Shown here one piece after another: positions 56,680-64,000 of a stretch of DNA of 64,000 nt (the first letter of the stretch is position 1; each line of letters opens with the position of its first letter). The position numbers and the translations under genes are program-made. Origin of the DNA: Gentiana macrophylla (taxonomy: Eukaryota > Streptophyta > Magnoliopsida > Gentianales > Gentianaceae); assembly GCA_026214975.1 (NCBI GenBank), contig CM047805.1, forward strand, positions 2,108,001 through 2,172,000. Reading direction: 5' to 3'. Below the pieces are notes generated by a model. That model was not told the origin of the DNA. It searched no databases and saw only the letters and a list, made by a program, of their open reading frames with translations.

Positions 56680-57015
56680 TAACGCCCGTCTGTGTCATGT
56701 CGAAGCCCGTCTGCTCGAGAATATGAAGATATTAGGTTCCATTTGGTGGGACGGGCGTTATGATCCCTCGACGCGCCCGTCTGGTGAATCATGACTTGAG
56801 GGCCAAACGCTCGTCCGGAATCCCTGGACGCCCGTTTGAGATGTATGAGCTTCTTGAATCGGGCTGAACCCACCCAAACGCCCGTCCAGCTGAAAACATA
56901 ACTTTCTGAATGATGTATCAATTCTGTGGACGCCCGTCTGACTTTGCCAAACGCCCGTTTGAGGTGGCTTTCCTTCAGACGCCTGTCTGAGGTATAGCAA
57001 ACGCCCGTTTGCCTT
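56680..57015 (-). repeat. ACGCCCGTCTG word cluster in the antisense Athila LTR
   Basis: At least ten copies or variants of (AA)ACGCCCGT(C/T)TG, spaced 15-50 bp, at about 56,687, 56,704, 56,772, 56,808, 56,830, 56,878, 56,930, 56,950, 56,978 and 57,000. One inverted copy (GACGGGCGTT) is at about 56,751. Confidence 0.85.
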
Positions 57016-57359
57016 GTCTCCACTCCAAACTTGGCTTTTCTTCACTTGTATGCCACATTCATGCTATGATCATGTCTTTCATTCCAAAACATCGCCTTCC
57101 GGGTCCTCGAGTCACCCAAGTCCTGCAATAAACACACGAACAAGACACCACGCATAATTCTGCCAGACAAAAGTGCTCGGAAATAAGGTAAATATTGCTA
57201 AAAAGGCGGATTTTACTATCGATGTGACAGTTTAAGTCCCCGTGCATATAAATCTCGATATTACTCTCAATCAGGTCTATATCTACCCAAAACATGCCAA
57301 TAAAGTGATAAACGGGGGTTAAACTGCACACCAGAGTACAGTAAAGTTGACTCCCATCA

Positions 57360-57372
57360 ACCACCCCACACT
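57360..57372 (-). other. Polypurine tract of the antisense Athila
   Basis: On the minus strand AAGTGTGGGGTGGT directly precedes the LTR start TGATGGG. The Athila-typical CTAAGTGTGGGG form supports the assignment. Confidence 0.75.
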
Positions 57373-59197
57373 TAGCCTTTGCTCGTCCTCGAGTAAATTA
57401 GGCGCTCTAAAACAGACCATAGGATCAACTTTACGAAACATGCATAGCGCTCACGACATCGAGGCAAAAGTAAAATAGATACTGAACGTACACCGCTTGA
57501 CTCTATCTTACCACGAAAAAGAAGTGTGTGTGATATAGACTGAGGACTATACTCAAAATGATCACCGGCTTTGAATACCGGCCAAATGACTACACGCAGC
57601 TCATACCGGGCTAGAATCTCCACTAATCGAGGCAACCGAGGCTAAATACGGTCAAGTAGGACTTGAAGGGTTATAATGTCAAGCTCGGGACAGGGTTAAT
57701 CGAAAGGAAATTTTGGGACTGGAGAAAGAGAAAAACACGAGTGAACCTAATCATTTCATGTATTCTTGCTTTGAAAACATACCAAACCACACCAAAACTC
57801 TTTCGATTCTTTCTGTACTCATTGATAAACAACCACAACTTTAACATCATACTTTCATCTACTCATTACATCCTCCCTTGACCTTGTTTCCATCTTTATT
57901 CAAACTTTCTTTTTCTTCTTCTTTTCATTGTTTTTTTTTTTCATTCTTTCAACTTTATATTTTTCTCGAACCAACAAGCCTCACAATAGATTCCTCAAGC
58001 TCCTCCCCTTCATTATATTAGCTCGTACTAACCAAATCCTCTCGAAACACGCACCATCTCCCACCCCACACTTGATTCAGAAAGTGTGTCTAAAGCAACG
58101 ACTAAGTCCACTCGTAGGGTGATCAAAAGAAACGTGACCAATGATTAAGCTCAGGGTTAGGATAATACAGGCTAAGTAACCAAAACGGCTCATTTCGGAC
58201 GGTGGTCGGACCGTCCTATTCAAGGCTTAGAGGGGTTACAAGGGTAAAATATTGGGATTTTGGCTTATTTGGCTCTGGCTAGGTCAAAGAAGCGCCATGA
58301 CTCTCATCCCGTATCTGGCCTAGGTCAACCTTTCTATTTCGCCTCGAAACTAGTGGTATAAGTGTGTATAGAAACCAGACTAAGTACAACCAAGGTCTAC
58401 GTGCATTAAAAAGGGTTCGTATCGTGACAAAACAAAATCGCCCGGCATACATTACTCGTCTACTAAGACATCTACCAAATCCATCGTGAGAAACATGCAT
58501 ATAACGCGGTGTCAAATCATTAAAAGTTTTAAAATTTTAAGCCACGAACTGACTCGAAAATGGACATTAACTAAGCATATCACAATTAACGGCACATTTA
58601 TCAATCGAAACAATACAGCTAAGTCGTCTCCACCCCCCACTTCGAATGAAGCACTGTCCTCAGTGTGTGAATGAGAGAGAAAAGAAGACTTAGCGTGAGA
58701 CCCGGCAGAAAGGCGCTATCGAATCCCGTGACAGCCGTGAGAAAGCACGACCCGAATCCTTATACCAAAGCCAAAACAACCAAAGCAAAGCATGCATGGG
58801 ACATGGCCCTCGTGCCAAAATATCGGGTAGGGAGGGGGAATAACTAGAAAACGGCCCTGTCACGTCAGAAAACTCGATATGCAATTGTAACGCACACAGT
58901 GGATCGCTATAGATGGATAAATGACCCAAACGGGTAAAGCACAGAACATCTACGCGTAAAAGAAAACCACAGAGGATTGACATATAGAAATGATCCAAAA
59001 TGTGTACATATAGAAACCAAAATCCAAACGAAAGTATGAATGTGCCTTAAGGCTTACAGAACCCATCATAAAAGTAGCAACTCAGAACCGACAGTAGCAT
59101 CAAATCAAATATAGACGCGGCAAATGAAATCGACAGCTCCTAAACAACCCTAACACCCTAGACAGACTGTGAAAGGAACAACATAAAACAAATAAAA
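57373..59197 (-). other. 3' untranslated region of the antisense Athila
   Basis: Non-coding in either strand by any motif. Includes a pyrimidine-rich plus-strand patch (57,895-57,960). Confidence 0.5.
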
Positions 59198-60737
59198 TCA
59201 CGTCTGGCCGGGTGCCACATCATCACCAGCAGTGGTGGCACCGTCTGTAGTAGCATCAGTGGGAGCTCCGGTCTCTGCATCCTTAGTCTCCTCCGTCTCC
59301 GCGTCAGACGACGATGCATCCGCAGACACGATCTGTGTGATGGCCCGCTCAATATCATCCGAAAAGCGGGAATCCATGCTGCTCGGGGCAAATGCTTCCG
59401 GATCCTTCGGTAGTCGACCCTCACTCATCAGCATCAGGAGAGTCAGAATATTGTCCTGTGTTTTCTTTTGATCCTCCGTCAAGTTCCTGAAACTGTTAGC
59501 CATGCTCAACCTCATCCTCACCGAGGGAGAAATAGAAGGAACTGGTGGTGCCGGAGTCGGGGCCGAGGACGAACCGGGCTGTTGTGACGCCATACGCTCT
59601 AGTTGGGCCGGGGTTCGAACCTTCTCTCTTTGCAAAAAATGAGGATTCTTAGGCCGTTGATCCTCCTTATACTCTGGTACCTTAGCGTCCTGACATAAGC
59701 TGTAAATCAAATGGGGGCAAATCAGACAGCGGGTGTAGACCTTCTGGTTCGTGGCCAACTCATCCTAAATGGCCAGACCCACGTCCACATTCAACTTAAA
59801 ATTGAGGGCATACATCATCCCTAGATCACCGATGTGGAAATGAGTAAGGTTGTTCTTCGGCAGCAAACGGTTCTGGATAAAATGACATTGAACTTTCCAA
59901 TCCTCTTCCCACGTTGACGTGACCAACTCCTTTCTCACCCCACCGCCTCCAAGGGTCCAAGGTACATCCGGGCATACCAACAATCGGAGATCCTCTAACG
60001 GGTCCTCACCCGCATCCTGTTGCGCCTTTATCGCCACCTTATTATCCAAACCCTAGAAAGGGGCCAGTCCATACTTAACATTGATCGCCTTGGTACTAAA
60101 TGGGACTTGGACTCCCCGAACCTTAACCATTTCTGTCTCTAAGCTCGACTCAGAAAAATTTGCATAGAACTCTCGCACCAAAGTTGCATTCACTTTTACC
60201 TCCGGGGTTGTCATCAAAGTTTTCCACTTCCTATCAGTCAGGTTTTTCACGAAGTTCTTGTCTACATTATACTCATGGAAGGCTCGCTCTGTAAGCATCG
60301 TGCGGGTCAAGTAGTGTTTGTTATAGACCTCTAAAGCCTTGGAGTTTACAAATATCCTCGCAAATGGGATTGGGGGTCCTCCAGTTCCCATTCTCTGGGT
60401 TCTGACAGGTTCCACAATCGGCTCAGCCCCTGCAACCCTAACCTCCGGTGTAGCCCTAGGCTCCCTTACTACGTGCTCAACCCTAGGTCCCGGCTCAGCT
60501 GTTTTCTTTCTCACCAACGGCTTGTAATCCATCTCAGACTCCGATTCATCTCTCAAGGATATCCTGGCCTGACTCTAGCTGCACTAGGGGGTTTTGTCTC
60601 TCTCGGATCTCAATCCCTTGGTTGGGATTTACCGGTCTAGGTTCAACTACCTTTTTCTTCTTACCGGCATCCCGAGCTATTTCCTTACCAAAACGTTTCT
60701 GCCCCGAGGCCCCCTCTTTACCACCAGTATGCACCAT
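59198..60737 (-). pseudogene. Envelope-position ORF of the Athila element (putative plant transposon protein)
   Basis: Minus-strand ORF of about 500 residues downstream of integrase, with one frameshift near 60,550 and two in-frame TAG stops (60,053 and 59,765, each one change from CAG). The N-terminus is Lys/Glu-rich. The middle has RKWKTLMTTPEV, LVREFYANFSE and VRGVQVPFSTKAINVKYGL, a block I recognise as the 'putative plant transposon protein' domain found in Athila-group elements. A region follows with HFIQNRLLPKNNLTHF and a Ser/Ala/Pro-rich and acidic tail. It has no obvious membrane segment, so a viral-envelope role is not supported. Function unknown. Confidence 0.75.
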
Positions 60738-61859
60738 TATATCTCACACTAAACATCCATAGCAAACCCAAGCACAAACAACACAAATCACAACCCGATT
60801 ATCGTCCAAACGGGATTTCCCAACAAAATGCCACCCAAACCACACCAAAACCGACCCAAAACCATAATGCAGACGTCCATAATCAATAAACAGCACCCTC
60901 AGATCATCATCAAAGCAAAAACACAACAAAACCAAGAAAAACAAGCCCAATCAGTGGCAGTTCATTTAAGGGCCGACTTGAAAATCGAACCCAAAAAAAC
61001 GTAAATTAAAACATGAAAAGCTTATAGATTCTTACCAATAAGGATGTTAGGATGATGATAGAGGTGAGTAGAAGTCCGAACGATGCACGATATGGCCAAA
61101 GTTTGGATTTTTGTAATTTGAAAACCGCCCAAGCTAGGGTCTCGAATCAGGCCAAACGGTGTTTGTGGGAGGATTTGAGTTTGTGAAATGAAAAGAAGAG
61201 GTCTTGGGGTGTTTGGGGGACTTTGAATCGCTCCGATCGGGTCAAAAACGAAGATTTTAGGTGAAAAAGGGCGTGAAGAGTCGGGTTTTGCGAGTTTGAA
61301 AACTGATTCAAAATGATATGAAGAGGCTGGGGTATTTATAGAAGGAGAGGCAGACAGGCGTCTGCCTCAACCGGACGGGCGTTTGCCTGGGCATTGAAGA
61401 ACTGGACGAGCATGTGCATCAAGCCAAACGCTCGTCTGAGTGATTCAAAATGTGTACAGAGTTGCGCCTTTTGACGGTAACGCAGCGTTTGCCTGAAGCG
61501 AGGCGCCCGCTCAAGTACCACCAACTTTCGGACACACGTCTCGTTCAGAGAGGCAAACGCCCGCTTGACCCAAAATTTAGTGCAAAACATAGAATTTTCG
61601 ATCCCGTTTGATTCCAACCTTGGTTCCAACACCATTTATTATCAAAACCTCAGAAAACTTAGATAATGGTGGGTTGCCTCCCACCGAGTGCCTTTGTTTT
61701 ACGTCGTTGGCTCGACAAATGACTTCTACTGTACCGGTTTTTGCAAAGTTATACTACCGGCACGAACGAGGAGGCGAGGATAGAAAGATGTGAAGGTGGA
61801 GTGATTAGAAGCAGAATTGTCAAAGTTTAAAGTCCATGACGAGACTCAGAACAGATTGA
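60738..61859 (-). other. Spacer between integrase and envelope-position ORF
   Basis: Non-coding; contains the second ACGCCCGTCTG-type cluster (61,350-61,570). A splice acceptor for the downstream ORF may lie here, but none stands out. Confidence 0.5.
61350..61570 (-). repeat. Second ACGCCCGTCTG-type cluster, internal
   Basis: About seven variants in both orientations: AGACAGGCGTCTG, CGGACGGGCGTTTG, AAACGCTCGTCTG, GCAGCGTTTGCC, GGCGCCCGCTC, CACACGTCTCG and AAACGCCCGCTTG, about 25-40 bp apart. Confidence 0.75.
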
Positions 61860-62768
61860 TCAAGGCTCGGGATTAGTCAAAGGCACAATTTCGAGAGCCT
61901 CATCGAATGGTAACTTCTCATACTTTTTGAGACGAAGGCCGTTTGTGATGAACGTCCCGTGCTTCGGATGAGTTACCTCGATGGCTCCCGAGTCGAAAAC
62001 TCGCAATACCTTATATGGTCCCGACCATCTCGACTTAAGTTTGCCTTGAAACAAATGGAGGCGAGTGTTATAGAGAAGGACCTCATCACCTACGTTGAAA
62101 ATATGCGGTTTGATCAACTTATCGTGAAGCAACTTGGTCTTCTCCTTGTATTTCGCCGAGCAATCGTAAGCTTGAAGGCGAAACTCATCTAACTCATTCA
62201 ACTGGGCCATCCTTCTCTCACCGATTAATGTGTCATCCATATTTAGATTCTTTATTGCCCAATAGGCCTTATGCTCTACCTCTACGGGGAGATGGCAGGC
62301 CTTGCCAAAAACAAGCATGTAGGGTGACATACCTATGGGTTTCTTGAACGCAGTTTGGTGTGCCCAAAGTGCATCATCCAACTTCTTTGACCAATCCTTA
62401 AGGTTGGAATTGACTGTCTTTTCTAGGATTCTTTTGATTCCTCGATTGGACACCTCTACTTGCCCACTAGTTTGGGGGTGGTAGGCAGTGCCTAACTTAT
62501 GAGTGACCCCATACTTCATTAAAAGCTTATCGAATTCTCTATTTGCAAAGTGACTTCCATTGTCACTGATTATCGCTCGAGGTACTCGAAACCGGGATAG
62601 AATATGTTTCTTAAGAAACCGGATGACTACATGTTTGTCATTAGTGCGCGAAGCAATTGCCTCAACCCACTTTGAAACGTAATCACAGGCGACAAAAATG
62701 TACTTATTCCCGAATGAAGACGGATATGGTCCCATGAAGTCTAATCCCCCATATATCAAAAACTTCAC
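61860..62768 (-). pseudogene. Athila integrase core and C-terminus
   Basis: An open 302-residue stretch shows catalytic Asp in [12 protein letters not shown], Asp in IISDNGSHF and Glu in [12 protein letters not shown], then the AYKTP-like block [25 protein letters not shown], and the C-terminal [26 protein letters not shown]. All three catalytic residues are present. It is separated from the upstream polyprotein by a frameshift at about 62,704-62,768, so integrase cannot be made in one chain without correction. Confidence 0.9.
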
Positions 62769-63975
62769 ACACTATTATCGGTTTCTGGGGCATCTCATTT
62801 CTCTTGGAAATCCTTCCTGAGCGTTGACAGGCGTCACACGTCTTAACATACGCATGTACATCCTTGAAGATTGTGGGCCAGTAGAACCCACTTTGTAACA
62901 CCTTCAACGCTGTTTTCTTGCCCGAGAAGTGGCCACCGGCCTCTTTATCATGGCAGAACGAGAGAATACTCACTATCTCACTGTCATCAACACATCTCCT
63001 CAGGATTCCATCTGCACATAACCTAAACAGTAAGGGGTCTTCCCACACATATCGATTCACCTCACTATAAAACTTCTTCTTCTGGTTCTCATCAAACTCA
63101 GGATCTACGAATCCACACTCGTGATAATTAACAAATGGAGCATACCATGGGTTCCCTTTCTTCCCTCTTTGCATAAAATTCCCTCGCTTAATCGGGAGCA
63201 TAGTATCCACTACGAACAACTGCTCATCCCGAAAACGGTCATCAATCTCAACTTTTGTAAAACATCTCTCTTCACCCGGCTCCATTCTACTCAGATGGTC
63301 CGCTACTACATTCTCACATCCCTTTCTATTCTTAATCTCTACGTCGAACTCCTGAAGGAGCAAGATCCACCTCAACAAGCGTGGTTTTGCATCCTTCTTG
63401 GCAAATAGGTATTGCAACGCAGCATGGTCAGTGTGAACTATGACTTTTGACCCAACCAAGTATGACCGGAACTTATCGAAAGCAAAAACGATGGCTAAAA
63501 GTTCCTTCTCAGTTGTGGCGTACTTTCGTTGAGCCGAGTTCAAGGTATGGCTCGCATAGTAGATAGGTCGAAACAGCTTGTCGACCTTCTGACCTAGGAC
63601 AGCTCCTACGGCATAATCACTCGCATCACATATTACTTCGAACTCCTTGGACCAATCAGGTGCCACCAAGATAGGGGCCGAAGTAAGAAGTTTCTTAAGA
63701 GTTTGAAAAGCATCTAGGCATGCCGCATCAAAAACACCGGGGGCGCCCTTCATCAATTGAAGAGTAAGAGGTCTAGCAATTTGGGAAAAACCCGGAATGA
63801 ATCTACGATAAAAACCTGCATGACCCAAGAATGTCTTTAGATTTGTAGGCATAGGGAGCTTAGAAATTGCCTCTATCTTGGCTCTATCAACCTCTATTCC
63901 CTTCCCCGACACCTTATGTCCTAGCACAATCCCCTCAGTTACCATGAAATGACACTTTTCCCAATTTAAAACCAA
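62704..63975 (-). pseudogene. Athila RT C-terminus, RNase H and integrase zinc finger
   Basis: 423 open codons. RT thumb/connection ([36 protein letters not shown]) is followed by RNase H ([55 protein letters not shown]). The integrase HHCC finger ([34 protein letters not shown]) follows and ends in the frameshift. The RT catalytic motif lies past the window end. Confidence 0.9.
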
Positions 63976-64000
63976 GTTTGTCTCCTCACAACGCGCAAGC

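Larger units (their letters stand above)
48604..57359 (-). repeat. 3' LTR of the antisense Athila, split by a nested element
   Basis: Outer pieces 48,604-48,749 and 55,749-57,359 (146 + 1,611 = 1,757 bp) make one LTR. In element orientation it starts TGATGGGAGTCAAC and ends TTTTGCTATCA, with the shared GTGGATTCGACCTTGA block near the end. The middle, 48,750-55,743, is a separate retrotransposon. Confidence 0.85.
48604..64000 (-). mobile_element. Antisense Ty3/gypsy Athila-type element, 5' part beyond the window
   Basis: On the minus strand from the window end: RT C-terminus, RNase H, integrase, a long spacer, an envelope-position ORF, an untranslated region, a polypurine tract and a 3' LTR (57,359 down to 48,604) interrupted by a nested element. 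It landed in the integrase of the plus-strand Athila. The predicted 5-bp target duplication is TGCCC (48,599-48,603). The 5' LTR, gag and protease lie outside. Confidence 0.88.

Noticed and set aside
59198..60737. A retroviral envelope gene in the antisense Athila
   Set aside because: Position fits, but there is no signal peptide or membrane segment, and the recognisable block is the plant transposon protein domain.

Overview
The window is plant nuclear DNA, most likely from a eudicot. The evidence is a dense set of plant-only mobile elements (a Ty1/copia element, a Tat-type and two Athila-type Ty3/gypsy elements, a SUMO-protease-carrying Mutator-like element, a PIF/Harbinger element, a Pack-MULE and a CACTA end), spliced genes with GT..AG introns, and a plastid-type tRNA-Met remnant. 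I cannot name the species. Nearly everything is transposon; the only host-type gene I can support is a small secreted cysteine-rich peptide gene present in two copies (A and B).

Layout. 1-8.47 kb: peptide copy A. Its promoter region holds two small inverted-repeat elements, and its single intron has grown to 6.1 kb around a copia element and an organelle-like segment. 8.47-17.84 kb: a Mutator-like element with a broken MuDR-type transposase (+) and a convergent Ulp1/C48 protease-like gene (-). A short word, GCAGTGACAT, is scattered along it in one orientation. 17.84-25.07 kb: a Tat-type gypsy element without 5' LTR or gag, carrying an antisense ORF. 25.3-31.03 kb: a PIF/Harbinger element with decayed SANT-like ORF and transposase, bracketed by a 0.86-kb direct duplication. 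31.7-36.6 kb: peptide copy B, with a 2.55-kb Pack-MULE just upstream of its TATA box. 36.6-37.6 kb: fragments of a Tat LTR, a CACTA element and a copia-like solo LTR. 37.6-41.76 kb: no recognisable genes.

41.76 kb to the end is a three-level nest. A sense-strand Athila-type element is broken in its integrase at 48,603 by an antisense Athila-type element that runs out of the window. The 3' LTR of that second element is itself split by a non-autonomous Athila-type element (48,750-55,743) with a perfect 5-bp target duplication.

Comparing copies A and B dates events relative to each other, because each copy keeps the empty sites of the other's insertions. Almost every transposon ORF is disabled, often by stops that one C-to-T or G-to-A change would create. 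Both peptide genes are open through their splice sites, and the protease C-terminal exons splice cleanly in frame, so those are the best candidates for live function. Coordinates, motifs, splice sites and target duplications were read directly from the sequence; family names come from motif recognition without database searches.
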